Shown one piece after another: positions 40,049 through 50,083 of a stretch of DNA of 64,000 nt (its first letter is position 1; every line of letters begins with the position of its first letter). The stretch covers positions 1 to 64,000 of the forward strand of contig QFQP01000030.1 in NCBI GenBank assembly GCA_003243425.1. The letters run 5' to 3'. The notes under the pieces are model-generated. The model was not told the DNA's origin. It searched no databases and saw only the letters and a list, made by a program, of their open reading frames with translations. Both the position numbers and the translations under genes were made by a program. The DNA comes from Archangium gephyra (lineage in GTDB: Bacteria > Myxococcota > Myxococcia > Myxococcales > Myxococcaceae).

Positions 40049-41260
40049 TCAGAAGTGCCGTTTCGGGCGCCGACGGTGGCCACCACCCGCATTCGGCCGC
40101 GCGTCGGGAGGGCGCGGCGCTCCTCCACCTGGAGGCGCACCTTCACGTCGCGGTGGCGGGCCGTCACGACGTTGCGGTGGCGCGCCGTCGCGACGCGGCG
40201 GCTGACCCTGCGGCGAAAACTCCCGACGCTGCTGCGGTGCGCCATCACGACGCGGCGGCTGACCCTGCGGCGAAAACTCCCGACGCTGCTGCGGTGCGCC
40301 GTCACGACGCGGCGGCTGACCCTGCGGCGAAAACTCCCGACGCTGCTGCGGCGCGCCGTCACGACGCGGCGGCTGACCCTGCGGCGAAAACTCCCGACGC
40401 TGCTGCGGCGCACCGTCACGGCGCGGCGGCTGCCCCTGCGGCGAAAACTCCCGACGCTGCTGCGGCGCACCGTCACGGCGCGGCGGCTGACCCTGCGGCG
40501 CGGCGCCATCACGGCGTTGCTGCCCGCGGCCCGGCACGAAGTGCGGCGAGATGTACCGACGCACGTACGCGCGCCAGATCTCGTCGGCATCGTTCGCGTA
40601 CCTCTGCGTCAACGCACCGTCGATGCCCGAGAAGAACCGCAGCAGGTTCCCGATGTCGCGGCGGAAGTACTGCTCCGACTGCGAGTTCTTCGCGGCGGTC
40701 ACCACCTGCGGGAAGTCGATGATCACCGGCCCGTTCGCGCCGAGCAGGATGTTGAACTCCGACAGGTCGCCGTGAATGAGGTCCGCGGCGAGCATCTTCA
40801 CCACGTCGCCGCGCAGCCGCTCGTAGAACGGGCCAGCCTGCGCCTTCGTCACGTTCGCCTCGACGAGCCGTGGCGCCACGCGGCCCTCTGCATCGCCGAT
40901 GACCTCCATCAACAACACGCCGTCGTAGAACAGCACCGGCTTCGGCACGTGCACGCCGAGCTTGTGGAGCGTCTCCATGGCGTCGGCTTCCGCTGACTTC
41001 CACGCCTCTTCCGAAGCCTGGCGGCCGAACTTCGAGCCTTTGTCCATCGCTCGCTGCGTGCGCGAGTTCCGCACCTGGCGACCTTCACGGTAGCCGGCGT
41101 CGTTCTTGAAATTACGGAACTCGCGCTCTTTGTAGAGCTTCGCGGCAACGGCTTCACCGCGGTGACTCACCAGCCAGACCTCGGCTTCTTTGCCCGTCTT
41201 CAGCTGGCTGTAGATCTCGTCGATGATTCCGTCGTCGAGCAGGGCCTGCAGCTTCTCCAT
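40049..41260 (-). CDS. RIO1-type serine protein kinase with repetitive tail
   Basis: 403 residues. The first 245 form a RIO kinase: the flexible-loop motif KTGKEAEVWL (21-30), ATP lysine in AAKLYKEREF (Lys41), catalytic loop IHGDLSEFNILL (Asp165), and metal site VIIDFPQ (Asp182). From about 255 the protein is a low-complexity tail rich in Gln, Pro and Arg, with five perfect 19-residue repeats (QGQPPRRDGAPQQRREFSP) and a partial sixth, then GGGAPRPPDARPNAGGG and RRRPKRHF. RIO kinases act in ribosome maturation; bacterial roles are poorly known. The basic tail suggests RNA or ribosome binding. Downstream of prfC on the same strand. Confidence 0.85.
   Translation of the reverse strand: MEKLQALLDDGIIDEIYSQLKTGKEAEVWLVSHRGEAVAAKLYKEREFRNFKNDAGYREGRQVRNSRTQRAMDKGSKFGRQASEEAWKSAEADAMETLHKLGVHVPKPVLFYDGVLLMEVIGDAEGRVAPRLVEANVTKAQAGPFYERLRGDVVKMLAADLIHGDLSEFNILLGANGPVIIDFPQVVTAAKNSQSEQYFRRDIGNLLRFFSGIDGALTQRYANDADEIWRAYVRRYISPHFVPGRGQQRRDGAAPQGQPPRRDGAPQQRREFSPQGQPPRRDGAPQQRREFSPQGQPPRRDGAPQQRREFSPQGQPPRRDGAPQQRREFSPQGQPPRRDGAPQQRREFSPQGQPPRRDGAPPQRRDGPPPRREGAPPGGGAPRPPDARPNAGGGHRRRPKRHF
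40195..40500. repeat. 57-bp tandem repeat in the RIO kinase tail
   Basis: Five copies of a 57-base unit run from about 40195 to 40479 and a sixth, shortened copy follows to about 40500. The unit begins GCGGCGGCTGACCCTGCGGC on the plus strand. Copies differ at few positions (for example GGTGCGCCATCACGAC against GGCGCACCGTCACGGC), which suggests recent expansion. Since 57 is divisible by 3, copy-number change keeps the kinase frame and only lengthens or shortens the tail. Confidence 0.9.
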
Positions 41261-41290
41261 CTCTCCCTCACATCAAAAGACGTCGAATGC

Positions 41291-42916
<1,626 letters not shown>

Positions 42917-43046
42917 GCGCGCGCCTTAGCGAAAAAGAGCCCCGTCCGCGTGGCTTTCACGCCCGGAAATCGGGCTGTCCCGACGGCAGCCGGCACCGAG
43001 TGGCTACCCGCTCCTCACCAAAGTCCGGCGCCGTTAGCGTGGGGCC

Positions 43047-43916
43047 ATGCTCTCCATCGTCCTCGCCGTGCTCGTGGCAGCGCCTGACGGAGGTTCGCCT
43101 CCGGTGCTCGGCGAGCTGCGCCGACTGTCTTTGCAGCTGGAACCGAAGGTCAGCGAGCCGTGGGTCAAGGAATGGCTCAAGTCGGTGAAGACCTTGAAGC
43201 CGGTCAAGCCGTCGACCTGGCACTGCACCGACGACAAGCAGCGCTGCTCACCGAAGCCTGACGAAGGGCTGGTCGCCCGCGAGGTGAACGACGAGTTCGT
43301 CTACGCGCGCATCACCGACCCGCTCGGCTACACGCGGCCGTACGAGATTCTGTCGTCGGTGGGTTGGCAGCCGAAGGGCAAGAAGGTGCTCGACTTCGGC
43401 TACGGCAATCTCGGCCAGCTGCTGATGCTCTCGTCGCTCGGCGCGAAGGTGCACGGCGTCGAGGTCGATCGCCTGCTGATCGACGGGACGAAGGCGGTCT
43501 CGAAGCCGTTGGTGCTGCACCACGGCTACTTCCCCACCGACGCGCAGCTGGTGAAGGAGATCGGCACCGGCTTCGATCTGTGGATCTCGAAGAACACGCT
43601 CAAGCGCGGGTACGTCAAACCGCTCGAAGGCGAGGCGGTCATCGACCTCGGCCCCACGGCCTTGAACGTCATCGCCAGCGAGCTCAAGAAGGGCGGCTAC
43701 TTCCTCGTCTACAACCTCGCGCCGCTGCAGAAGAAGCAGTACCTCCCGATGGCCGACGGCAACTCACCGTTCACGCGCGAGGCGCTGGAAGCCGCCGGCT
43801 TCGAGGTGCTCGCGTTCGACGCCGACGACTCCGAGAAGGCGCTCACCATGGGCGCGATTCTGGAGTGGGGAAACGAACCGCTCGTCGCCACGTACACGCT
43901 CGCGCGGCGCCGCTGA
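43047..43916 (+). CDS. SAM-dependent methyltransferase-like protein with signal peptide
   Basis: 289 residues. The N-terminus MLSIVLAVLVAAPDGGSPP is a signal peptide, which is unusual because SAM is cytoplasmic. The class I methyltransferase motif I is KVLDFGYGNLGQLLMLSSLG, followed by the acidic end of strand 2 in VHGVEVDRLLIDG, and later DLWISKNTLKRGYVKP and GGYFLVYNLAPLQKKQY. Two cysteines before the core (WHCTDDKQRCSP) could form a disulfide outside the cytoplasm. The protein may be a secreted relative that has lost SAM chemistry. Divergent from prfC. Confidence 0.65.
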   Translation: MLSIVLAVLVAAPDGGSPPVLGELRRLSLQLEPKVSEPWVKEWLKSVKTLKPVKPSTWHCTDDKQRCSPKPDEGLVAREVNDEFVYARITDPLGYTRPYEILSSVGWQPKGKKVLDFGYGNLGQLLMLSSLGAKVHGVEVDRLLIDGTKAVSKPLVLHHGYFPTDAQLVKEIGTGFDLWISKNTLKRGYVKPLEGEAVIDLGPTALNVIASELKKGGYFLVYNLAPLQKKQYLPMADGNSPFTREALEAAGFEVLAFDADDSEKALTMGAILEWGNEPLVATYTLARRR

Positions 43917-43918
43917 GC

Positions 43919-44686
43919 TCAGGGCGAGTTGTAGAACGAGCCGAGGTTCACTTCCTTGAAGCGCCTGTTGCTCGTCTGGTCGATGAGCAGGTTGTTGCCT
44001 TCGGCGCCTGCCCAGAGAATCACCACGCCGAGCTCGCTGCCCTGCTTCAGCACCACGAGCGGCCGGTAGAAGTCGGGTTCGAACTCGCAGCCGTCGTCGA
44101 CGCGCCAGCAGCTCGGTTGTTCCGATGACGAGGCTTTGATCTCTTTGACGATCGCGTCTTCACCGACGAGCGCCACGAACCGCACCACCGGCTTCACCTT
44201 CTTCTTCCGCGCGGAGTCGAGGAAGTAGAGCGCGCCACCGTCGAACGTCGCGACCTGCTTGCAGCGCGCGAGCTTGACCTTCGAGACCTTCGCCAGCCTG
44301 GTCTTCGTGTCGGCGTCGCAGTCTTTCGTTTCGTTCTTCACCGCGACGGCAGTCACGTCTTTGGCGGCCGCTTCGGTCATCAGCACGCAGTACGGCGCGT
44401 CTTCGTCGACAGGGACTCTGGTCCCCAGCGTGAAGACCGACCCGGGCAGCTTGTCGAAGTTGCGCTGCGTCCAATTCGAGGGCGCGTCGTCGCTGTCGGG
44501 GCGCTTGCTCTTGAACTTCACCGTCGTCGCGTGGGCACCGCAGAAGGCCTTCACGAAGCGGTCGGGTCTGGCGTCGTACCCGTCGTCCTGCATCAGCACC
44601 GAGTCACCCGACGGACTGAGCAGCGCGGCGCTCATCGTCGGAGCCGCCTGCGCCAACGACACCGCGAGGAGCGCGCCGAGCATCAC
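43919..44686 (-). CDS. Exported hypothetical protein
   Basis: 255 residues with a signal peptide (MLGALLAVSLAQAAP). The mature protein is strand-rich and contains several cysteines (KAFCGAH, DAPYCVLM, ETKDCDAD, LARCKQV, SCWRVDDGCEF) probably disulfide-bonded in the periplasm. ALLSPSGDSVLMQDDGYDAR and GGALYFLDSARKKKVKPVV hint at a propeller-like or WD-type strand pattern, but I cannot assign a family. Its start overlaps the stop of the cNMP-binding gene (ATGA), so the two are coupled. Confidence 0.55.
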   Translation of the reverse strand: MMLGALLAVSLAQAAPTMSAALLSPSGDSVLMQDDGYDARPDRFVKAFCGAHATTVKFKSKRPDSDDAPSNWTQRNFDKLPGSVFTLGTRVPVDEDAPYCVLMTEAAAKDVTAVAVKNETKDCDADTKTRLAKVSKVKLARCKQVATFDGGALYFLDSARKKKVKPVVRFVALVGEDAIVKEIKASSSEQPSCWRVDDGCEFEPDFYRPLVVLKQGSELGVVILWAGAEGNNLLIDQTSNRRFKEVNLGSFYNSP

Positions 44687-45114
44687 ACCCTCGCCCGCGG
44701 CGCGAACTCATCGGTCATGTGACGCAGCCGTTCAGCGAGCGTGACGATGAGCCGCGCCGACATCTCGCGGCTCGACTTGAGCGCCGTGCGGAAGTCGTAG
44801 CCTTCGAGCACCAGCAGCACCGAGTTCTCGACCGCTCGTACCGTGGCCGTGCGCGGCGCGGGGTCGAGAATCGAGATCTCGCCGAAGAACTCACCGGCCC
44901 CCAGCTCGCGAATGCGGTTGTTGTTGCGACGCACCTCGCACACGCCGCTGATGATGAGGAAGACCGACGAGCCGCTGGTGCCCTCCTTGATGATCTCGCT
45001 GCCCTGCGCGTGGTGCGCCTCGGTCACCTTCTTCGCGAGTTGCTCGAGATCGCTGTGCGGGAGGCCGGCCAACAACGGGATCGTCTTCAGCGCGTTCACG
45101 CGGTCGTCGCTCAT
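44683..45114 (-). CDS. Cyclic nucleotide-binding domain protein
   Basis: 143 residues from ATG 45114; a long upstream open frame has no coding character. One complete cNMP-binding fold: LKTIPLLAGLPHSDLEQLAK, GSEIIKEGTSGSSVFLIISG, then the phosphate-binding cassette GAGEFFGEISILDPAPRTAT with the conserved Glu and the Arg of PRTAT. No DNA-binding or catalytic domain follows, so it is a stand-alone sensor domain. The next gene encodes an exported protein by a 4-base overlap. Confidence 0.82.
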   Translation of the reverse strand: MSDDRVNALKTIPLLAGLPHSDLEQLAKKVTEAHHAQGSEIIKEGTSGSSVFLIISGVCEVRRNNNRIRELGAGEFFGEISILDPAPRTATVRAVENSVLLVLEGYDFRTALKSSREMSARLIVTLAERLRHMTDEFAPRARV

Positions 45115-45238
45115 GCGACCGCACGTTACACGCGGCACGACGGCCACACACGAGAGCGAATACGAGCACTTCGCGGCTGGCACGGCGCTCGCTTTGGGAG
45201 CCTTCCGGGAACCGCATCCCAGAAAGGCCCTTCCAGCC

Positions 45239-46180
45239 ATGTCGCCGAAGCACAAGATCATCGCCGCCCTCGCCGCTCTCTCCATCACCGCCTGCACCGA
45301 GACGAAGCCGTCACCCGCCCCGGTCATTCCGACGAAGGTCGCGAAGTACGAACCCGTCGTCGTTCGCCCCGACGTGCGCGACGCCGGCGCGCCGGTCACC
45401 CTCATCGAGAAGGAAGAACCCGTCGTCGACCCGCTCGTGCTCGCGCACGACACCAACGGCGTCGATCACCTCGGCCGCGCCAGGCAACTCGCCAGCGAAG
45501 GTGACGCGAAGGGCGCGCTCATCGAAGCCCGCCGCGCGCTGTTCTCGACTCCGTCCGACGTCGAGACGCTGATGACCGTCGCCAAACTCTCGCGCCGCAC
45601 CGGTCAGGCGCAGCTCGCCGCTGATGCCTGGGGCCGTGTCGCCGCGCTCACGCCCGATGATTCGACGCCGGTGATTCAGCAGGCCCGCGCGCGCCTCGCG
45701 ATGAAGGACTACGTCGGCGCCGTCACTTCAGGTCGCGAAGCCATCGCGCGTGACGGTGGCAACGCCGAGGCCTTCCAGGTCACCGGCATCGCGCAGCTCG
45801 CACAGAACGACCTGGCTGGCGCCATCGCCAGCTTCGAGAAGGCCATCGAGCTCGAGCCCAATCATGGTTGGGCCCTCAACAACCTCGGCTTCGCGTGCCT
45901 GCGCGCCAACCTGAATGACCGCGCCGTCGAAGTGCTCGAGCGCGCGGCGGAGCAGCTGCCGACCGTCGCCTACGTGCAGAACAACCTCGGCATAGCGCTC
46001 GAGCGTGTCGGCCGTGGCGACGAAGCCAAGTCGGCGTATCAGCACGCGATGGATCTCTCGCCGAAGTACGTCAAGGCGCGCATCAACTCGGCGCGCGTGG
46101 CGCGGGCTCCGCAACAGGGCGAGGTCATCGACGGTGAGCTCGAAGAGCTGAACGTCGAGGCACACCCCATCAGCGAGTGA
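45239..46180 (+). CDS. TPR-repeat lipoprotein
   Basis: 313 residues from ATG 45239. Lipobox in LSITACTE predicts lipidation at Cys19. A Pro/Val linker leads to at least five TPR units, e.g. ARQLASEGDAKGALIEARRA, TGIAQLAQNDLAGAIASFEK, NLGFACLRANLNDRAVEVLE, NNLGIALERVGRGDEAKSAY. The protein is probably an outer-membrane-anchored scaffold. It is followed by a stem-loop and then by the PBP operon. Divergent from the cNMP-binding gene. Confidence 0.78.
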   Translation: MSPKHKIIAALAALSITACTETKPSPAPVIPTKVAKYEPVVVRPDVRDAGAPVTLIEKEEPVVDPLVLAHDTNGVDHLGRARQLASEGDAKGALIEARRALFSTPSDVETLMTVAKLSRRTGQAQLAADAWGRVAALTPDDSTPVIQQARARLAMKDYVGAVTSGREAIARDGGNAEAFQVTGIAQLAQNDLAGAIASFEKAIELEPNHGWALNNLGFACLRANLNDRAVEVLERAAEQLPTVAYVQNNLGIALERVGRGDEAKSAYQHAMDLSPKYVKARINSARVARAPQQGEVIDGELEELNVEAHPISE

Positions 46181-46189
46181 CAAAGGGCG

Positions 46190-46219
46190 AGGGGCGCTCC
46201 GCGGAACGCCCCTTGCTCT
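46190..46219 (+). terminator. Probable rho-independent terminator
   Basis: AGGGGCG at 46190-46196 pairs with CGCCCCT at 46207-46213 around a 10-base loop that itself can pair partly. The hairpin starts 10 bases after the TPR gene stop and is followed by TTGCTCT, a weak T-rich tract. It would separate this gene from the penicillin-binding protein operon. Confidence 0.55.
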
Positions 46220-46295
46220 ACCCAGCCGTATGAGCACTGCATCGTGGTTGTTCAGCCGCAAACCGTGGCCCCGCGGGTACAGTCGGGCCCCGCTG

Positions 46296-48806
46296 ATGAG
46301 TGCCCTCTGGCGTTGGTTCAAACGGTTGTTGAAGCTGGCAGTGGTCGGCGCGTTGCTGGCGCTCGCTGGCGGCGTCGGCCTGTACCTCTACTACTCGCGC
46401 GATCTCCCGAAGGTCGAAGAGCTGCGCACCTGGCGCCCGCCACAGGTCTCCAAGGTCACCTGCCGCGACAACAGCGTGTGCGCCGAGTTCTACGTCGAGC
46501 GCCGCACCTGGGTCGACGTGCGCACCCTGCCCCCGCACGTGCGTGACGCCTTCCTCGCCGCCGAAGACGCCGACTTCTATTCGCACCAGGGCCTCGACTA
46601 CCTCGGCATCCTTCGCAGCGCGGTGAAGAACCTGCGCCCCGGCGGCATGAAGTCGGGCGCATCGACCATCTCGCAGCAGACCTGCCGCTCGTTGTTGCTG
46701 ACGCAGGAGCGCACGCTGTCGCGAAAGATCCGCGAGTGGATCCTCACGCCGCGCATGGAAGCCGCGCTCAGCAAGGACGAGATCCTCAACCTGTACGTCA
46801 ACACCATCTACTTCGGGCACAACCGCTACGGCGTCGAGGAAGCCGCGCTGTTCTATTTCGGCAAGCACGCGAAGGACCTCACCGTCGGTGAAGCCGCCGT
46901 CGTCGCGGGAACCGTGCAGTTGCCCCACCGCATCAACCCCGTCACCAACATCGTGAAGGCCAAGAAGCGCCAGCGCTACGTGCTCGGCCAGTTGGCGCGC
47001 CACGGCTTCGTGAAGCAGGACATCGTCGACAAGGAGCTCGACAAGCCCATCGTGCTCGGCCCTCGCCCGCCGACGCAGGTCGGTGCCGGCTACGCCGAAG
47101 AGGTGCGCAAGCAACTGGTCGCGCGCTACGGCGACAAGGTCACGCTCGAAGGTGGGCTCCGCGTGCAGATCGCGATGGACCCGGTGCTGCAGGCCGCCGC
47201 CGAGAAGTCGGTGCGATCGGGCCTCGAAGCGTTGGACCGTCGCCAGGGCTACCGCGGGCCGGCCGGCAGCATCGACGCGCAGCGCTTCGCGACGCTGAAG
47301 CCGCTGCTCGAGGTGCGACTGACGGAAGCCGGTAAGCGCCGCCCCGACGAACGCTTCGTCGCCGACCTCACCGCGCTCAAAGACGCCAGGCCGCCAGAAG
47401 AAGAAGACAGCCAGAAGACGGTGTCTGACGAAGGCGAAGTCGAACAGGAAGAAGCCCCGCTGACTGACGACCAGAAGCTCGCCCAGGCGATCGGCGTGAA
47501 GTCGCTGGTCGACGGCGTCGAGACCGTGGGCTGGGTCTCCACCGTCGACGACAAGGCGGGCACCGCGCAGGTCGAGCTCATCGGCGCGACGGCCCAGCTC
47601 GATTTCGCGTCGCACAAGTGGGCGCGCCGTCGTGAAGGCACGAAGGTCGGCGCGAACCCCGCTCGCATGTCAGACGTGGTGAAGCCCGGTGAGCTGGTGC
47701 GCATTCGGGTCGGCGTCGCGCTGCCGGCCTCGCAGGTGTTCTCGGCGCAGCTCGCGCAGATTCCGCTCGTGCAGGGCGCGCTCGCGGTCATCGACCCGAA
47801 GGACCGCACCGTCGTCGCGCTGGTCGGTGGCTACGACTTCTCGCTGTCGGCGTTCAATCGCGCCACGCAGGCGCACCGCCAGCCGGGCTCGTCGTTCAAG
47901 CCGTTCCTCTACGCCGCCGCCATGGAGTCGACGAAGTTCACGCCCATCTCGGTCGTCAACGACGCGCCGGAGGCGATCCGCGATCCCTACACTGGCAAGA
48001 TGTGGAAGCCGCAGAACTACGAGAAGGGCGGCTTCGAAGGGCCCATCACCGTGCGCGCAGCGCTGACGAAGTCGAAGAACACCGTGTCGGTGCGGTTGAT
48101 CGAAGCGCTCACGCCCGAGACGGTCATCGAGTTCGCGAAGAAGGCCGGCATTCGCAGCGAGATGCCCACCAATCTGACGCTCGCGCTCGGCACCGGCGAG
48201 GTCACGCCGCTCGAGATCGCCAACGCGTACACCACGCTGCAGACCAACGGCCTGTACGCCGACCCGCTGATGGTGATTCGCGTCGCCGATGCGAAGGGCA
48301 AGGTGCTCGAAGAGCGCCACGCGGCGCCCGAGCAGGCCATCACCCCGGCGGTCGCCTTTCTCGGCACCTCGCTCATGCGCAGCGTGGTCGAAGAAGGCAC
48401 CGCCGTTGCCGTGCTCGAACTCAACCGGCCCGCGGCCGGCAAGACGGGAACGGCGCAGGAATTCCGCGACGCCTGGTTCAGTGGCTACACGGCCGACTAC
48501 GTGGCCACCGCGTGGGTGGGCTTCGATGATCACGAGTCGCTCGGCAGCGGCGAGACCGGTGGCAAGGCCGCGCTCCCGCTGTGGCTCGGCTTCATGCGCG
48601 AGGCGCACAAGAATCTCCCGCCGCGTGAGTTCGAAGTGCCGACCGGCGTGAAGCAGATCCGCATCGATCCGCGCACCGGCAAGCTGGCAGGAGGTTCCGT
48701 GCCCGGCCGCGCCGAGTGGTTCCTCGAAGGCACCGAGCCCACCGAGGAGACGCGCGCCGTCGATCCCAACGACTTTCTGCTGCTCGACCAACAAGGCCGA
48801 CCGTGA
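46296..48806 (+). CDS. Bifunctional penicillin-binding protein 1A-type
   Basis: 836 residues from ATG 46296. Short cytoplasmic basic tail, one membrane segment (LAVVGALLALAGGVGLYLYY), glycosyltransferase domain with catalytic Glu in EDADFYSHQG (90-99) and GASTISQQ (121-128), an OB-like insert with an acidic linker, and the transpeptidase with SSFK (Ser532 in SxxK), SKN (593-595) and KTGT (716-719). It polymerises and cross-links peptidoglycan. Its stop overlaps the next GTG start (GTGA), opening an operon with an FG-GAP protein, a solute-binding-like protein and a sensor kinase. Confidence 0.93.
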   Translation: MSALWRWFKRLLKLAVVGALLALAGGVGLYLYYSRDLPKVEELRTWRPPQVSKVTCRDNSVCAEFYVERRTWVDVRTLPPHVRDAFLAAEDADFYSHQGLDYLGILRSAVKNLRPGGMKSGASTISQQTCRSLLLTQERTLSRKIREWILTPRMEAALSKDEILNLYVNTIYFGHNRYGVEEAALFYFGKHAKDLTVGEAAVVAGTVQLPHRINPVTNIVKAKKRQRYVLGQLARHGFVKQDIVDKELDKPIVLGPRPPTQVGAGYAEEVRKQLVARYGDKVTLEGGLRVQIAMDPVLQAAAEKSVRSGLEALDRRQGYRGPAGSIDAQRFATLKPLLEVRLTEAGKRRPDERFVADLTALKDARPPEEEDSQKTVSDEGEVEQEEAPLTDDQKLAQAIGVKSLVDGVETVGWVSTVDDKAGTAQVELIGATAQLDFASHKWARRREGTKVGANPARMSDVVKPGELVRIRVGVALPASQVFSAQLAQIPLVQGALAVIDPKDRTVVALVGGYDFSLSAFNRATQAHRQPGSSFKPFLYAAAMESTKFTPISVVNDAPEAIRDPYTGKMWKPQNYEKGGFEGPITVRAALTKSKNTVSVRLIEALTPETVIEFAKKAGIRSEMPTNLTLALGTGEVTPLEIANAYTTLQTNGLYADPLMVIRVADAKGKVLEERHAAPEQAITPAVAFLGTSLMRSVVEEGTAVAVLELNRPAAGKTGTAQEFRDAWFSGYTADYVATAWVGFDDHESLGSGETGGKAALPLWLGFMREAHKNLPPREFEVPTGVKQIRIDPRTGKLAGGSVPGRAEWFLEGTEPTEETRAVDPNDFLLLDQQGRP

Positions 48807-50083
48807 TCCTCGCGCTGGTGCTGGCTGCTGCTTCGTCCACTTCTCTCGAACGTGCGGCTCTCGAAGTGTCACGCACGGTGGTCGACGCCGGGTTCGACGC
48901 GCCGATCGGGGTGTACGTCGAAGGAACTCCAGCCCCCGTGAGCCGGGCCGTCGGCTCACTGGTGATGGCGCGCCTGGCAGAGCAACGCCAGGCGCCCGTG
49001 CCGGTGGTCGCCCGTGACGCGACCGAGGCCGAGAAGCTCGCACGTGAACAGGGCCTGGGCGCGCTGGTGCGGCTCACGGTGTCGCTCGAGGCCCCCAGGC
49101 TCGTGGTGCGCGGTGATGCGCTGAGCACGCACGTGAACTTCTGGTCGGGCGTGACGCCGACGCGCTCCGGCCCGGCGGTGGCGGTGCTGGCTTCGGTCGA
49201 CGCAGACCTCGAAGCGCTGACGATGGCTGGCAGCGCGCCCACACCGCAACCGACGAAGCCACTCGAGATTCTCCCCGGCGTGCTCGCCAGAACGCCGCAG
49301 GTGCCCGCGGCGCTCACCACCGCCGACGTCGACGGAGACCATCGCCACGAGGTCATCGCGCTCATCGGCGAGACGCTCTTCACGTGGTCGAGCGACGGAA
49401 AGCTGCGCAGCAAGACCGAGCTGAGCGGCGCACCTTCAGCTCGCCCCACGCGCGATGCCTTCGGCTTTCTGGCGGTCAACGCTGGCCGGCTCACGGCGTG
49501 GTCTTCACGTCGCGAGAAGCCGGAGAACTTCCATTGGCTCCGGGAAGGCTGGCGCAGCGCGGGGCCATCGGAGGCGCTCGTCGACGGCGCGGTGACGCTG
49601 GTGCCGCGGCCCGGCGTCGCCAGCTTTCAGAGCGAGTTCTCGTGGGCGGGAAAGACCGTGAAGTGGCCTGACGCGCTCGCGCAGGTGTCGTTGAGCGGCA
49701 CCTTGATGCTCGGCGTTTCACCCGGTGGCGCAGCGAGCCTCGCGCGCGGTCAGGCCCCGACGGCGCAGGTCAACGGGGTCGGCTCGGGGAGCACGCTGGT
49801 CGATCTCGACGGTGATGGAACCGTGGAGCTCGCGCTCACCTCTGCACGCACGAGCGGCGAGGTCGACGAGGTGCGCGTGGTGTCGCTGGGCGCGTTCGAG
49901 TCGGCGCAGGCGCGCGGTGGCCTCGGGAATGAAGCGCCGGCGCTATGGCAACGGAAACTCGAAGGCCGCGCGGTGGTGGCGACGAGCGGCGATCTCGACG
50001 GCGACGGAGCGGAAGAGGCCGTGCTCGGCGTGTGGCGCGAAGACGGAAGTGGAGAGCTCGTGGTGCTGCGGAGAGTCCCATGA
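48803..50083 (+). CDS. Exported protein with FG-GAP/VCBS-type repeats
   Basis: 426 residues from GTG 48803, overlapping the PBP stop. Signal peptide ILALVLAAASSTS. The first 140 residues are unassigned. Thereafter calcium-binding repeats occur: ALTTADVDGDHRHEVIALIG, STLVDLDGDGTVELALTSAR and ATSGDLDGDGAEEAVLGVWR, the DxDGD loops typical of FG-GAP beta propellers. It ends with an overlap (ATGA) with the next gene. Its place between PBP and solute-binding genes suggests a periplasmic role, perhaps in wall sensing. Confidence 0.7.
   Translation: MILALVLAAASSTSLERAALEVSRTVVDAGFDAPIGVYVEGTPAPVSRAVGSLVMARLAEQRQAPVPVVARDATEAEKLAREQGLGALVRLTVSLEAPRLVVRGDALSTHVNFWSGVTPTRSGPAVAVLASVDADLEALTMAGSAPTPQPTKPLEILPGVLARTPQVPAALTTADVDGDHRHEVIALIGETLFTWSSDGKLRSKTELSGAPSARPTRDAFGFLAVNAGRLTAWSSRREKPENFHWLREGWRSAGPSEALVDGAVTLVPRPGVASFQSEFSWAGKTVKWPDALAQVSLSGTLMLGVSPGGAASLARGQAPTAQVNGVGSGSTLVDLDGDGTVELALTSARTSGEVDEVRVVSLGAFESAQARGGLGNEAPALWQRKLEGRAVVATSGDLDGDGAEEAVLGVWREDGSGELVVLRRVP

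Noticed and set aside
40195..40500. Possible CRISPR array
   Set aside because: Units are contiguous 57-base tandem copies without unique spacers and are in frame within a protein-coding tail.
44843..45236. Upstream extension of the TPR lipoprotein frame
   Set aside because: It covers the opposite-strand cNMP-binding gene and lacks a signal peptide; the ATG at 45239 begins a clear lipoprotein signal.
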